64,000 nucleotides of DNA from Unio delphinus (GCA_029339505.1 JAQISU010000189.1:1550001-1614000); one strand, 5' to 3'; positions 41,430-59,057 are shown, counted from the stretch's first letter. Numbers and translations: made by a program. Notes: generated from the sequence alone by a model not told the origin.

Positions 41430-43335
41430 TCGTACTCTCTGAGTTGACATTGTTAACTTTCTATTTAAGAAAGTGTAAATAAAATTTTTGGGGAAAATAA
41501 TATATTTGGACACGTTTTAGTTCCATCTTTTGAAAATCTAGAGTAACTGTCGATTTTTCGGCACCCGCCGTATTGCAGAAGTAAAGTGCACTTATGATCG
41601 GAAAAAATCAAAAGGTATCCGAATGATTTTTGTTTGCTTTTTTTGTTACACGATGTCTGTTTTCATTGCAACGCTATACTTGCCACACCTATGGTGTTTT
41701 CGAGTGTCAAAGATTTACAAGTACGAATCCTCAAGTTACGCTTGCTTTCAATTAAAAATATTCCTTTTTGGGGACTTACAAGAACTTATTTTTGTGACGA
41801 TTGCAGACGTAAGTGAAAGCAAATAGACGATAATGTGATCGGTTGAACTAACGCTTAAAAACAGCCAAATCTGGATTATCTCGGCCGAAAGTTAAAAGTA
41901 ACGGTTCCTATTTTAGCTTAAAGATCAAGAATATTTGACTTATTAAATAAATAGATTGTCGTGTTTCTGCAAGGAACAGCATTAGACATGGTAGAACTCG
42001 TTGCCATTGTAAATACAAACCAACTTCTGACGTCACAGACAATCTCTAATAGCTGCCGAGAGTAACACTGATAATTCAATACAAAAGAGTTTTGCGTTCT
42101 GCTGTGGAGATTATATAAACAATGTCTGCAAGCTGCAATTTGAAATAGATAAAATGCAAGGTAGATTTTTCCTTTAATACCCGGCATAGCTGTACTTAAC
42201 AATATTGATGTGCACAGCACAAACTTTGCTAGCCCGAGTCAAACAGCCCTCTTCGGCCGCCGTCGCTTTATAATGGAAGCCATACAAAGGAAATGGGGAA
42301 AAATTGCTCTAGGACAACTCCAGAAATGAAACCACTGATAGTGCACGAAAAATGTTTCACCACGTTTTGGAATATTTATTTTCCTTCTGTATTAGAGATG
42401 TGTTGGCTTTAGTTAAACTAAAAGATCGATACATTTACAACGACTGTACTATACATGCTACCTTTTAGTTTTATCTTTTCTATTTTATCCCGAGTATTTT
42501 AGCGAATTCTTTCAAAAGAAAGGTAAAAATTGAGAATGGCCTTTCTGCAATTTCACAGCAAATTTCAGCTTGTGGACGTTATCTAGATGGAACTCTCGCT
42601 TTTTGCTTGAATCAATGCCACTGCCACCATGCAACGTCATGGCTCTTTTTGTATCCCATATTTGATGGGATTTGCAAAAAGTAACGTTAAATTGTATTGG
42701 TATTGAGCCATAAACTATAGCTATTAACTTTTAACGGGTTATTTTGGGAAAAATCGAACACAAATTGTCATTAAAATGAGAACTCATGTCACTGAAGAAT
42801 AGTCCGACTCTAGTTGTAAGAGGAGATAACCACTCTTGAAGCTTTAATGGGAACAACTTTGTATAGCATGTGACGGAAAAGACCGAGAAGGTTTCGATCA
42901 GAGTATATTTAAAAACCGTGTGTAAATGATGTCAATTTTCAGCTGCCCTCATGTCTACTTTATGTCATAATTGTTTTACTGACGTCAGTACGATTCAATT
43001 AGGTTTCGACAATAAAAGCCGTGTAAGAAACTGTTTTGAAGCCATAAATTCAATTTTTTCTTTTCTTTTCCTTTCTTTTCTTTTCGTTTCTATTACTGAT
43101 CGGTCTGGCCACATAAGAAAATTATGAAATATAATTTGCGATTATAAGGAAGAAAGCCATTATTATAACTGATATATTTTAAACATATATCTTCTGATTA
43201 TTAATTGCCAACGGATATTAATTTTAGATAACAGCTGAATCGGTGACTTTAACTGTTTCGTAGAATTAAGAATGAACTGTATTTATGTTTATCTACCGAC
43301 ATGTATATAATTGCACAAGCTAAGTTCAGTTTACC
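41427..43335. other. No gene recognised
   Basis: Unique sequence with a TTTTC-rich polypyrimidine stretch at about 43055-43092. Open frames of 60-100 codons at 41623-42220 show no known domain. Confidence 0.5.
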
Positions 43336-43410
43336 ATTCGGATGCTGTGTATTGTCATCATTTCCACAGCCTCGATCTCCGTTATTTGTAAACGCTGTGT
43401 ATTGGCGTCA
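43336..43410. repeat. 49/50-bp repeat, left pair
   Basis: Two units share GCTGTGTATTG(G), (A/G)TCATTTC, CCTCGATC and GTTATTTG; the GCTGTG starts are 50 bp apart. Related units reappear at 43871. Confidence 0.8.
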
Positions 43411-43870
43411 TTTCACACTAGGCCGATAGATCAACCCCGCACCCGTGATGATGTTGTTTGGCGGTTTAGGGGCAGATATCACATTGTCATTAAACCTGCA
43501 AAAAGTTTGCGGCCAGTCTTGTCTGCACACATTGGTGGAAGTTTTGTACACTCACCGATATTTCATGTGGCTGTGAAGCTACTGTTGACTGAAGGATGCT
43601 AAAATGTTCATGTCATTTTCGGGGCAAATCCTATGTTTATTTATTTGTAAATCTACGTGGAATAGCGTAATCCTCTGTCCTGTGACTATTTTGAATTTTG
43701 ATATAGCTGTTACAATTACCGGCATGTGCTTAAAGAGTACGAAGGTTTATTCCGGAAAGATCTGCGTGCATGTAGCAAACTGCTAAATGTAATGAAACAG
43801 GTGACAACAGATCGACACATCGTCCATCAGTATCAACACAGATTTGTAGGAGGGGTTATCGGACTATATT
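43411..43870. other. Segment of 460 bp separating two blocks of one repeat
   Basis: It lies between related 49/50-bp repeat blocks, so it may be an insertion. It has slightly higher GC at 43420-43520 and open frames on the plus strand, but no recognisable domain, terminal repeats or target duplication. Confidence 0.4.
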
Positions 43871-43985
43871 ATCACGGCCTCGATCACTGTTATTTGAACG
43901 CTGTGTATTGGCATCATTTCCACTGCTTTCATCACCGTTATTTGAACGCTTTTTATTGGCATTATATTCGTTGTCTCGATCACCT
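43871..43985. repeat. 49/50-bp repeat, right block
   Basis: Units CCTCGATCACTGTTATTTGA, ACGCTGTGTATTGGCATCAT, then TTTCATCACCGTTATTTGAA, CGCTTTTTATTGGCATTATA, then GTCTCGATCACCTCG. The offset is 49 bp. It matches the left pair at 43336-43410. Confidence 0.8.
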
Positions 43986-45494
43986 CGAAACCTCTAGCGT
44001 AAACCTAATATTTTATACTAAAACGTCCAGTGTAATCTGTTATAACACTTTACCATCTTGAAATTGACAAAATTGTAAATGGGTGTTTTGTTGTTTCAAA
44101 GCTTCGTCAGTATTCAAAGTGTGTCCTTTTGACGTTCACCGTAGTTTTCGTTTAGGAATGAAAACATAATCCTTCGTTACACATCGATTTTGCATCGAGA
44201 TCAAAATTTTGCACCGAGACTCCACATTTCTGAGTCTTAGACGTAATTTCTTCAATCCTCCACCTGCGCATAAGTGACGATCAACAGATATTATGCATTT
44301 CTGTGAAGGCGACTGGTGAAAGTTTAAATTGTTTACATTTTCAGCATGAGCTTTGAAGAGAACTTTGGAAAACTTGTATATTACCTTCATATATTGTCGC
44401 TGAAAATTTTTTGTACGGAAACTGTACCTGATCTAAGCTAACAAAAACGATTCATCCCTGTGCTGTAAATGTCAGCCTGAGTTAGTCTAAATAACACTAA
44501 ATTTAGCAGTTAGTAAAACCGAGAAAACGAATTTTGACAGAATTGACAATATCAGCTTCTGAAAGTGCAATAGATCAATTACAAATGCATACGAAGCAGA
44601 AAGAAACAACGTTATAGACTATTTTTTGTAAACAAAATTCCTTTGAAGTCCACGACGTGAAAACAGCTAAGGAATGCTAGTGGTAATTTAACAGACGAAC
44701 ATCTTAAGTAAACAAACACAAACTTGTATACTCTAGAACTCTAATTACACCCATGAATCATATATCAGAATAAAGGTTAATTTTTTAAAAAAAGTCTTTT
44801 AACAATACATAAGATATAAAAGAGGAAAACCTGGGGAAACCTAATCCAGTGCAAAATACGAAACTGTAAACCGCCACCATTTTTCAGTTGGTTAGTCAAT
44901 GACGTTATTCGCACAAATGCGATCTCGTTCTCATTACGACCAGTTTGGGAACTCCCCCATGAGCCACAGCAATTGGCTAGTATATTTAAATCAGCGCTCC
45001 TCATAAGGAGTAAAAGTACCATATTATTAAACCCTATTGCAAAGACGACGGTTGATAGTTATCTGGAACGAAATGAAGCGAAAGTATACGAACATTGCCA
45101 TAGAAGGGTTCGTTAAATTCCGTCATTGAATTTTGTAACCAGTGGAAGGTGCCGCAGTAAAAATGAAACTTCAAAGATATCTTTCCCTTTGCCATATTTT
45201 TTCTACACATTTTCTGCAATAATTCAAAGAAAAATAATATTAAACTTTTAAAAGAGATATAATCCAACACCACTATCCCCACCCCCGAGAGTTCTGTCTA
45301 AAAAAGCCAATAAAATATCCAACGTTACGATGCCATCTTGCCATTAGTATTGTGCATAGGATCACCATATCTCAGCATCCAATGAAATCACCTACCTATC
45401 CAGTTTTGGGAAAATTTCGCTCTGGAAATCCACGACAAACCATACCCAAGTGTGCCGAAGATTACATGGATCCACGCTATAAAGACTAGTTTTG
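43986..45494. other. No gene recognised
   Basis: AT-rich unique sequence. Minus-strand open frames of about 80 codons near 44136-45282 have no known domain. Confidence 0.45.
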
Positions 45495-45807
45495 CTGGAC
45501 CTCAGGTGGCCTAAGTGGTTCGAGCGTCCGCTTTGGATGTTGGAGGTCGTGGGTTCGAACCCCTGACGAGTTATATCAAAGACGTATTAAAATATGGTAT
45601 TAGTAGCTTCCTTGCTTGGAGATCAGCGTTAAGAGATTATTGTTAGAACTGGTTTGCTTGGTGTAGGGATAATGTGACTGGGTGGAACATGATGCCACCT
45701 GTCTGCGGCATGATGCTTCAGTGCGGGATATCACTATAACATACTACACTTTAGACATCGTAGCGATATGACTGAAAAAAATGTTAAAGCTACGTTAAAC
45801 TCCAAAT

Positions 45808-45842
<35 letters not shown>
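45495..45842 (+). mobile_element. SINE-2 copy, best preserved head, with (AC)n tail
   Basis: The tRNA-like head has box A TGGCCTAAGTGGTTCGAGCG and box B GGGTTCGAACCCC. The body carries GGAGATCAGCGTTAAGAG, GCGGCATGATGCTTCAGTGC, GACATCGTAGCGATATGACT and GTTAAAGCTACGTTAAACTC, and the copy ends in a pure (AC)n of about 16 units. I could not identify a target duplication. RNA polymerase III promoter boxes and dependence on a LINE are inferred from the family type. Confidence 0.93.
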
Positions 45843-45844
<2 letters not shown>

Positions 45845-47167
45845 GAAGAGATCAAAACATATTCATTAGATTTAAACAAACCGCAGTGTTTTGTCGTTTT
45901 TCTAAATATTTATTTTGTTTTAAATTTTACCATAGTTCTATAGCGTAGCAACACTATATAATAAAAAATATGAGATTTTGACGTTATTATTCACATTTTG
46001 ATTTCGTTAACTATTAAGCTCATTTATTAGTGAGATCTAGGTTACGAGAGCCCCAATTTTTCATCTACACAGTTACAAAATATATTCTCATTTTGGCGAG
46101 TATTGTTTCGTGAAGATCGGCTTTAACGCACAAATAAGTTTGTCTTTTTGCTTATATTTTCAAATGGAGACTATTTCCACGTGATGAGAATTAGTGAAGT
46201 TACTCAGAACATGGAGCTCTTCGTTTTTGTAAAGAATTTTCAATGCGTATTCTACCATGTGGCAATAATTTTGTACGACTGATATAGGTGAAAGAGATGG
46301 GAAATGAAACAGAAAATTTCTTTAACGCCGTCTTCTCATCAGTTTTCTGCTTCCGAAGTTTCGCCTTTGCTGTTTGTTGTAGAATTCTCTGTGATTACCT
46401 AGTCTTGAGTAATGTAAACAATGAATATCTTTTGAAATATGTTTGGATCCATGAACTGCGTTTGGGGATGGCAATGCGGCAACCGCACTTCAGGTGTAAG
46501 ATCGTCCTTAGAGACATAATCGGTGTCTGCAGTAGCAAACCAGTCTAGATACTGATACTCTTGCCCCGCGCAGCCATGGTCAGCCCTAGGCTCTGCTTAT
46601 TCCTAACGCCGCTTCTGGATCTTATCAATTAATGTCTAAATAATTATTACAATAAAATGTTGCATTGTCGGATATCCCGGTTATGTAACTAAAACGAGAG
46701 ACATATACATCTTTTTTCATCCAGATGTGGTCCGTGGATTGCGTCTTGGAGCCACAAAGGACCCTGTGCGATCGAATGAAAAGATATCATTCTAGAGTAA
46801 GTCAAACAGATGTTGTCAATCATACAAGTAAGTCAATCACGTTCACTTGTTTTCTGCCATTGTTGTTTGAGGCATGGTCAACATACTGACTACGGGAGGC
46901 ATCCGGGACCGGATTTTATCCTGTAACATTTATATCATACGGGTACATTTAAAAAATCGCTATCCGTCTCGCGCACTAGAGGATACGTATGCCATAACCA
47001 TGAATATTTTGTGTTTATTGTTACCAAGCATAATGAAGAGAAAATTATTTTATTGGTTTGCATTTTAAGATACGAGAGGAGAGACTGTGTGAAAACATTT
47101 TCACAGCGATTTCATTTGCTTCAGAATTTAAGTTATAATCGTTATAGATCAAGATTTATGAGAAACT
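45843..47167. other. No gene recognised
   Basis: Unique sequence. An 86-codon open frame at 46288-46548 (+) shows no known domain. Confidence 0.45.
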
Positions 47168-47431
47168 ATGTATGTATGTATGTATGTATGTATGTATGTA
47201 TGTATGTATGTATGTATGTATGTATGTATGTATGTATGTATGTATGTATGTATGTATGTATGTATGTATGTATGTATGTATGCATGCATGCATGCATGTA
47301 TGTATGTATTTATGTATGTATGTATGTATGTATGTATGTATGTATGTATGTATGTATGTATGTATGTATGTATGTATGTATGTATGTATGTATGTATGTA
47401 TGTATATATTGTATGCATGTATGTATGTATG

Positions 47432-47465
<34 letters not shown>

Positions 47466-47550
47466 TGTATGTATGTATGTATGTATGTATGTATGTATGT
47501 ATGTATGTATGTATGTATGTATGTATGTATGTATGCATATATTGTATGCA
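47168..47550. repeat. (ATGT)n microsatellite, about 380 bp, with ATGC islands
   Basis: Long ATGT tetranucleotide tract with an ATGC cluster at about 47281-47298. ATATATTGTATGCATG interruptions occur at about 47402 and again at about 47537, so a block of about 135 bp appears to have been duplicated. All frames are open on both strands because the 12-bp frame cycle has no stop codon. Confidence 0.97.
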
Positions 47551-47759
47551 TGTGTTCAGTCATTACTTTGTTATTTTGTTGGATACTATCCCCAGTTAGG
47601 ACATATGATAAATATAATATTTTAAAAATCATGAAAGACGTTCAAGTATTGTTTGCAAAAACTTGATGTTGACGTCAGTCAACTAACTTTGTAGATTTCC
47701 CCGAATATTCATGTACGAATCTGAACGAATCTGCTGAAATAGACAAAAGATTCGAGTTT

Positions 47760-47762
<3 letters not shown>
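47551..47762. other. No feature recognised
   Basis: Unique spacer. Confidence 0.4.

Positions 47763-47807
<45 letters not shown>
47763..47807. repeat. (CT)n microsatellite
   Basis: About 22 CT dinucleotides. Confidence 0.97.
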
Positions 47808-47811
<4 letters not shown>

Positions 47812-48011
47812 ATTAATTTGGATAAGTTCGGTACTTTACGGCACAATTAGGTTTTTTAGTGTCCTAGAAATTACTGTAATGTTCTTTGCTTAATGTCAGA
47901 CCATAGTAACCAACTCGGGCTGATCCGATATTAGTATTCAACTCGGTACGCTTTAAGACGCAAGTTAATAGGCACTGTAACTCGTGGCCCCAGTGGCTCT
48001 TATCTCCTTTC

Positions 48012-48155
48012 GTCGCATTTTACCATAACAACATTGCAAATCAAAACGCATTTTACCATAACAACATTGCAAATCAAAACGCATTTTACCATAACAACAT
48101 TGCAAATCAAAACGCATTTCACCATAATAACATTGCAAATCAAAACGCATTTTAC
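48012..48155. repeat. 33-bp minisatellite, about 4.3 copies
   Basis: Unit CGCATTTTACCATAACAACA plus TTGCAAATCAAAA. The fourth unit has CATTTCACCATAATAAC, and a partial fifth ends in CGCATTTTACGACC. Confidence 0.95.
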
Positions 48156-48735
<580 letters not shown>

Positions 48736-48793
48736 ATATAGTAATATATTCGCTGTCGCTGCTTTACCTTCTCATTGATATGTCCTTCGCTGA

Positions 48794-48796
<3 letters not shown>

Positions 48797-48878
<82 letters not shown>
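48797..48878. repeat. (AT)n microsatellite
   Basis: About 41 AT dinucleotides. Confidence 0.97.

Positions 48879-50651
<1,773 letters not shown>

Positions 50652-50685
<34 letters not shown>
50652..50685. repeat. (AT)n microsatellite, short
   Basis: About 17 AT dinucleotides. Confidence 0.95.
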
Positions 50686-50686
<1 letters not shown>

Positions 50687-51151
50687 CTATCATCTTCCAT
50701 TTTACTGTATTTTTTGAAATTTTTCTCAGTTATGCACCGAGCTGATGGGAAGCTGCCAGCAAATCAGGGATTAGTGTCCCAATTGGAAATTATGTCCTGT
50801 CAAATCGTGTACAATGACCGAACAAAACGAGGTCAAATACAATTTTTCAGAAAATGAATACATGTTTTTGAAACATTGAACCAAATTAAAATGATGGAGC
50901 TTAGGAAAGCTCTATCGTCTTTCTCGAAACCCAACCCCCTACCAGTAATTTAGACTGGTCCCCTGTAATCTATTTGGCTAAGGCACCAGTTGCGGATGAT
51001 CCGTGGTTAAGTCTACCTCAGAACAGAATAGATATTAACTAACATTTCCGAAATATTTCTGTTTAAATTCGTAAAACAATTACATTTTTACTACGTTTAG
51101 GGAAACCTCTGTCCAACTTAGAGAAATATAAGTCTCTTAAAGAAAGAAAAG

Positions 51152-51399
51152 GGGTCTGCGAGTGGCTGAGTGGTCTAACGCGCTTACGAATCACTGCCGT
51201 CTCACCTGTCTGCGTGGGTTCGAGTCTAAGATTCGGCTAATATAGTTATGTGAGAAAGCTTGCCAGTAACTTCTCGTGGGTCCGTGGTTCTTTCCGGAGG
51301 TTTTCCCGGGTTCTTCCTCCACCAATAATACTGGCCACCATGTATAGCCTATCGTGTGCTGAAAAATGGCGTTAAACCCTAAAACAAATAAAACAAACA
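51152..51399 (+). mobile_element. SINE-1 copy, full length with 14-bp target duplication
   Basis: Head with box A GGCTGAGTGGTCTAACGCGC and box B GGGTTCGAGTC. The body reads GTGAGAAAGCTTGCCAGTAA, GGTTCTTTCCGGAGG and CCATGTATAGCCTATCG, then GAAAAATGGCGTTAAACCCT and an A-rich tail of AAAC/AAAT units. The direct repeat TAAAGAAAGAAAAG flanks it (51138-51151 and 51400-51413), giving a 248-bp insertion. Together with the copy at 18621 this defines the family's true ends. Confidence 0.95.
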
Positions 51400-51413
51400 T
51401 AAAGAAAGAAAAG

Positions 51414-52530
51414 AAATTGCCTGATCTCATGCTATACAGCAATAAATTATACGCTCCGTATTGCAACATGACGTTACACAACGAAAGTCAGTTGCGCTAC
51501 GTAGGATGTGTCTCTTGCATTCACCCTTGCTGCAATTTTCTTGCTTTCTTTAATTACATCCAACACATTCAATTCAACAAGGACATAAACATTCGATTGC
51601 GTGATTTTATCGTAAATGTGTAGACAGGGCCAAAAAACGTAACATCATGCTTCGTTACTAACGCGCACGTAAATTCAATTTGGTAAATCAGGAACTATTT
51701 GGGCAACTAATTCGTTTTAGATTTAAAGGGGCGTAAGCAGTCATTTCTCCGCTAAAGAGACCACGTGACTTTTTGCATTAGGTCATTGATTCACTACATC
51801 AATCAGGTAACCCTATAAATTTAATTTTATACATCTAGTGTTAGGAGCACGCCCTTCCTGGACAATTCTAGATATGTTATGTAAACCAAGGTTGACTTAT
51901 GGATTAATGTGTTAGGAAACTATGTTATTGAAGTCTTCAACATGATAGTGTAAACTATTACTTTTGACAGTTATGTTTTTAACACGGATACAATTGATAT
52001 TATTTACTAACAACCAACTGACAATATCTTTCTCACAGAATTGGCGTTTGAAGTTTCTATTCAGCTTCGAGACAAATAAATCCCAATAATTCCCCTCACG
52101 TTTCGTTCAACGCCAATGGTAATCAAATGACCTCGTTGCACACTGACAATGTGGGACAAAGTGGTTCAATGATTCTTGGATAGCTATACAATGTGCTTGG
52201 TTATGAAATGTAAATAAACCCTTACTATTTCTCTATCTAAAGGTAAAGAATTCATATGTTCGGAAGAAGGGACTGTATATTGGAAATAACCCGTAGGTGA
52301 CGAAATGCGCACAACTTACTTGAGTTGTAAATGCGATGGTGTTAATATACATCCCATCAGCATGTCCGACCATGACTTCATATGCATAAGTAATATGTGA
52401 GAATAACATGACATTTTAAATTATATCTTACATATCGGTTTATACTTCAAAGAGTTCCAAATAGCAATACATCTTATTTGAATTAACAAATATGTACGTG
52501 CGTACCCGTCTGTGTTGCATATCCAATGCT
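51414..52530. other. No gene recognised
   Basis: Unique AT-rich sequence with no supported gene. Confidence 0.45.
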
Positions 52531-52610
<80 letters not shown>

Positions 52611-52611
52611 A
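52531..52611. repeat. (AAAG)n microsatellite
   Basis: About 20 GAAA tetranucleotides, a pure purine strand. Confidence 0.97.

Positions 52612-54943
<2,332 letters not shown>

Positions 54944-54988
<45 letters not shown>
54944..54988. repeat. (ATT)n microsatellite
   Basis: About 15 ATT triplets. Confidence 0.97.
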
Positions 54989-55352
54989 CTGTGTTTGACA
55001 TCAGTACAGAGGTGAATAAAGCAAAATGCTTAATTTTGTTCCATTTTTGTCAGGCATTACATGAATAGACAAGTCAGCTCAATACACATTACTGTGAAAT
55101 TAACACCTTACCCACAATACGCATAGTACGTATGCTAACAGTTAGGTGCCAAAATGCGGAGTTCGATAGACGGTGTCAGCGTGCATTTTTTTTTAACTTT
55201 ATCACCCTAAGGCAAAATGGCAGCACTATTAGGTTGAAACTGTATACCGAAAGAGGTCGTTTCACCAAAAATGTAAGAAATGCTATTGATAATATTTTCA
55301 TTCCTGTTTGATTAAAAGCTATTCTTACTTATCTATCATGTTCAAGTGTAGT
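54989..55352. other. No feature recognised
   Basis: Unique sequence. Confidence 0.4.
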
Positions 55353-55478
55353 CCGAGTTTCCTCTGACCCTTGCCACCCCATTTTTTATATTTGGTTTTT
55401 TATGTTGGGGTGTAACCGAGTTTCCTCTGACCCTTGCCACCCCATTTTTGATATTTGGTTTTTTATGTTGGGGTGTAG
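55353..55478. repeat. 63-bp tandem duplication
   Basis: Two near-identical copies: CCGAGTTTCCTCTGACCCTT, then GCCACCCCATTTTTTATATT, then TGGTTTTTTATGTTGGGGTG. They start at 55353 and 55416. TTCAAGTGT also flanks the pair on both sides. Confidence 0.95.
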
Positions 55479-55859
55479 TTCAAGTGTGTTGTCTATTTCA
55501 TCATATATGACCTTTGACACTTCTGTCATGTATACTTAATTACGATTATAAAGTTAAAATTGGTTGTGCGGTAGTATATTAGCAGCTAAGTTGTTTATCC
55601 ACGGCAAAACAATACAACATTAGGGTGTAATAAATTTCATCACAATACGTTTATGTCGTCGCATAATAGCAGAAGTTGTAAGCAGCTGATGATGTGCGGA
55701 ATATTGCGACGCTTGGACAACGCAAATGTCTTCCTTTAAACGAATTCCTGTCTGACTTAAGTATCGCTTAAGTACCTATCAGTACTTTTCATAAGTCTCA
55801 ATGCTTTACTTCATTAAACTGAAATGCTGAAACTTGTTAAAATTCTGGAAATCCATTTT

Positions 55860-55944
55860 AATAAAAGTCTTCATAATTTTGCTCCAGAGTCTACATGTGT
55901 GTGTACAAATGTACGGAACGACAGTTCGAAAATATAACCACTTC

Positions 55945-56017
<73 letters not shown>

Positions 56018-56191
56018 AAATGGCAAGCATGTAACGAAATGTCAGTTTTCTTCATACAGTATTCTTCAGATATCGATGCACTATTTAAATTAAAATTTAA
56101 AAGTCTTCATAATTTTGCTGCAGAGTCTCCACGTGTGTGTACAAATGTACGGAACGACAGTTCGAAAATACAACCACTTCAAGAGAGAGAG
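55860..56191. repeat. Direct duplication (offset about 237 bp) carrying a (GA)n tract
   Basis: The left copy at 55860-55955 and right copy at 56098-56191 share AAGTCTTCATAATTTTGCT, GTACAAATGTACGGAACGAC and AGTTCGAAAATA(T/C)AACC, then CACTTCA followed by a GA tract. The GA tract is about 68 bp after the left copy but only about a dozen bases after the right. Between them lies a segment (56014-56097) that recurs at 59120. Confidence 0.92.
55947..56015. repeat. (GA)n microsatellite
   Basis: About 34 GA dinucleotides ending at GTTAAATGGCAAGC. Confidence 0.97.
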
Positions 56192-56949
56192 AGGCTACCG
56201 GACATTCACGCACACGAGGTCAGTCGTCCATTAAGTATGACTTGCTATTCTTTTCTTTAGTGCTCCAAAATATGACCCTATAAGCCGCTCATTTCCCCAT
56301 GTCTGCTGCTTATATAAATGCATTATCTTAAGTATAATTTCACCAAGATCACGAACCAGTCTAGGGCTTTTCATTTTCAACCTTTCTCAACTGAAAACTG
56401 CCAAACGAAGAACAACTAGCTGCAAAGTATGCACTCTCTTTTTTCTTTTTAGGAATTAATTCTTACACATATAATATATAAATGCAAAAAGAGAATGGAA
56501 TGTTTTTGAACGACACGAATTACTCCTATTTAAATTTGCACAAATATTCCTAACAAATAGTGATGTACTATTTAAAAAAAAATACAAATTTCCTCTTTCT
56601 GCACCTTTTTGTCTCCTAAATATTTGGATTTAATAGGCATCTTCACCCGTCCTTCTCAGAAATAATGAAGTCTATACAAGTTGTGTTGCCTTCAATAGCG
56701 TTTGAAGCGTCAATTACTAGTGAGGTGTATTAGTACAGGAGATGTAAAGGCTTTTAAAAAGCAATTTATTTTTCGCACCATATATTTAATCTAACCTTAT
56801 GTCGCTTTCTCCCCTCTCCCCCCCCCCCAAAAAAAAGCCAGCAAAATTAAGAGATGTAAAATAAATTTTCCCAACATTATTCAGGTATTGAACACTGAGT
56901 TATATTGTTGGTGCGTCAAAATGTATGGTTTTAGGCGTATACACTTGTA
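56192..56949. other. No feature recognised
   Basis: AT-rich unique sequence with a C run and A run near 56820-56836. Confidence 0.45.
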
Positions 56950-56968
56950 TATCTATCTATCTATCTAT

Positions 56969-57040
<72 letters not shown>
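56950..57040. repeat. (ATCT)n-(AT)n microsatellite
   Basis: Five ATCT units and then about 35 AT dinucleotides. Confidence 0.97.
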
Positions 57041-57043
<3 letters not shown>

Positions 57044-57466
57044 ATCGGTTCATCAATGTTAAATGTAAAAAGTCATTTTGTGGTCAAAATTTTAATTTCA
57101 ACAATCACTTCTGGCCTTCATTGATTAATGATTTCCAAAATATTGCATATATTTGCATTTATAATGAATTCTCCGTTATAATGTCTCTATAATGTCTCTA
57201 TCCAACCTTTGATTTTATCACGTGATTTATCATTTTATATCATTTAACTGAACATACCTCATACGTCTATTACAGTAAAATACTAAAACATGGTTTGAAC
57301 AAGCTGAAACGAGACGTGATCATGTGATTTGCAACAAATAAAGAAACAATGGCGAAATCCTCCTTTTTTTACGTTAAAATATGATCTTTTGTACGCATCT
57401 TAAACACTAGAAGACTAGTGTCGTATTTCGTAGCAAGCATATCAGATTGTGTGAAATGTGTTTTAA
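57041..57466. other. No feature recognised
   Basis: AT-rich unique sequence. TAATGTCTCTA is duplicated near 57179-57200. Confidence 0.45.
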
Positions 57467-57612
57467 TACATACATACATACATACATGCATGCATGCATG
57501 CATGCATGCATGCATACATACATACATACATACATACATACATACATACATACATACATACATACATACATACATACATACATACATACATACATACATA
57601 CATACATACATA
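57467..57612. repeat. (ATAC)n microsatellite with (ATGC)n island
   Basis: ATAC tetranucleotides with a GCAT/CATG island at about 57486-57512. This is the reverse-strand form of the ATGT/ATGC layout at 47168. Confidence 0.97.
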
Positions 57613-57937
57613 AACTATTGTTTTTCGCAAAGGGAATAAAGCCGTTGCAAACCCAGTAATTCGCGTTATTGGAAGGATAAAACGAACGTGATGAGAACAT
57701 GAAAAATCGAATAGGATAATTGTAATCCCTGCAACTGGAGACCCTTCAAGCATAGAGACACCTCAAGCACAGGGACACCTCAACCATAGAGACAATCACT
57801 GAGACACACGTTTATCGTTTCTGATCATCACCGTGACACACTTTACTGAATCTAATTTTTTTATTTTTAAAAAGGGTGAGGCAGAAATCAGAGCATATCA
57901 CTGTATGAACCTAAATATCTGTAGAATTCGAATAAAG
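57613..57937. other. No gene; degenerate ~20-bp repeat at 57735-57800
   Basis: GAGACCCTTCAAGCATA, GAGACACCTCAAGCACA, GGGACACCTCAACCATA and GAGACAATCACTGAGAC form an imperfect run of about four units. Confidence 0.6.
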
Positions 57938-58168
57938 GGACTCGGGTGGCCGAGTTGTTTAAAGCGCTCGCTATTACCAATCACTGCCATTTTACCTCTG
58001 TATGCGCAGATGCGAGACTCAAGCTTGGCCAACGTGCGTATATGAGAAAGCTGGTCAGTAATTTCGCATAGGTCAGTGGCTCTTTCTGGGGTTCGCCAGG
58101 TTCTTCTTCTGTCTATTTTACTGGTTGCCATGTGTACTTCCAAATAGTATTAAACCCACAACAGAAAG
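57938..58168 (+). mobile_element. SINE-1 copy, diverged
   Basis: Head with box A TGGCCGAGTTGTTTAAAGCGC. Box B is weak (GCAGATGCGAGACTC). The body has TATGAGAAAGCTGGTCAGTA, GGTCAGTGGCTCTTTCTGGG, GGTTCTTCTTCTGTC and GGTTGCCATGTGTA, and the end TATTAAACCCACAACAG. The central motif order matches the copies at 18621 and 51152. No target duplication was recognised. Confidence 0.85.
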
Positions 58169-59057
58169 GTCGTTTGAAAAAACTTGAAACGATAGGGACT
58201 CAACATTCATCGCAAACCAAATTATCAGTTCCATAAATCACATTACTGTCACTCTATGTATCTGAAAACATTGTTTGTTTTTATAGTTGTCATATTTTAT
58301 TCGGCCTGCTGAAAATTTTATCATTTATAATGTCAATATTATTAAAGTACCTGTCACCAGTTCAGTTCTTTCAATTATATTTTGTAATTCTAGACACAGA
58401 GGGTGGAAATGAGTTTTAAATGAAATGCTAATTGAACTAGAAAACATGTTTGTTTGTGTTTGTATGCTTGTTGACTCTATTATTGTTTTAATCGATCGGT
58501 TTAATTGATTATGACCGATGTAGATTAGGTAGGAGAAAGACATGTTGATAAATGCTGGGAATCAGACTATGTTTTTCAGAAGACTTTGATTTGATGTATG
58601 TTGCTAATGGCCGTAACGAAAACCGTAATAAATAATGCATAAGCATATAGGTTTCTTCTCTAGTCTAGCATTTTGCATTAAGGCTAGAATGTAATAGAAA
58701 AAGAAAGAAAGAAAAAAAAAACAATCTCTTTCCAACAACCTTACATGTTCATAATTTTAACAAATTACGTCTACATGTTGAACATCTTAATCTGATTTTA
58801 GGTTTTGTCCGGAAAAATATCTACATGAAAGATGCATGGAAAACTAAGAATGTGTTTTCATTGGGTAGTTTTTGTGTCACGTGCTTTGACCGGATGCTGC
58901 ACTATTTAGAAGATGCCTGTGACATAGACGCAGACTGTACATATTTTACTTAACTATTTCACTTGGATAAACACTTATGGAATAAATACTCATGTTGTCC
59001 TTACTTTGGAATAAATGTGTTATTTTCATAGCAAATATAAAAATCCTTCTGCTTTTC

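Noticed and set aside
43342..44061. Three consecutive plus-strand frames of 60-111 codons, considered as a broken gene
   Set aside because: The outer parts are the 49/50-bp repeat translated and the middle shows no known domain or consistent frame.
47011..47666. Overlapping open frames of 129-204 codons on both strands
   Set aside because: All come from the (ATGT)n tract, which has no stop codon in any frame; the peptides are simple MYVC or HTYI repeats.
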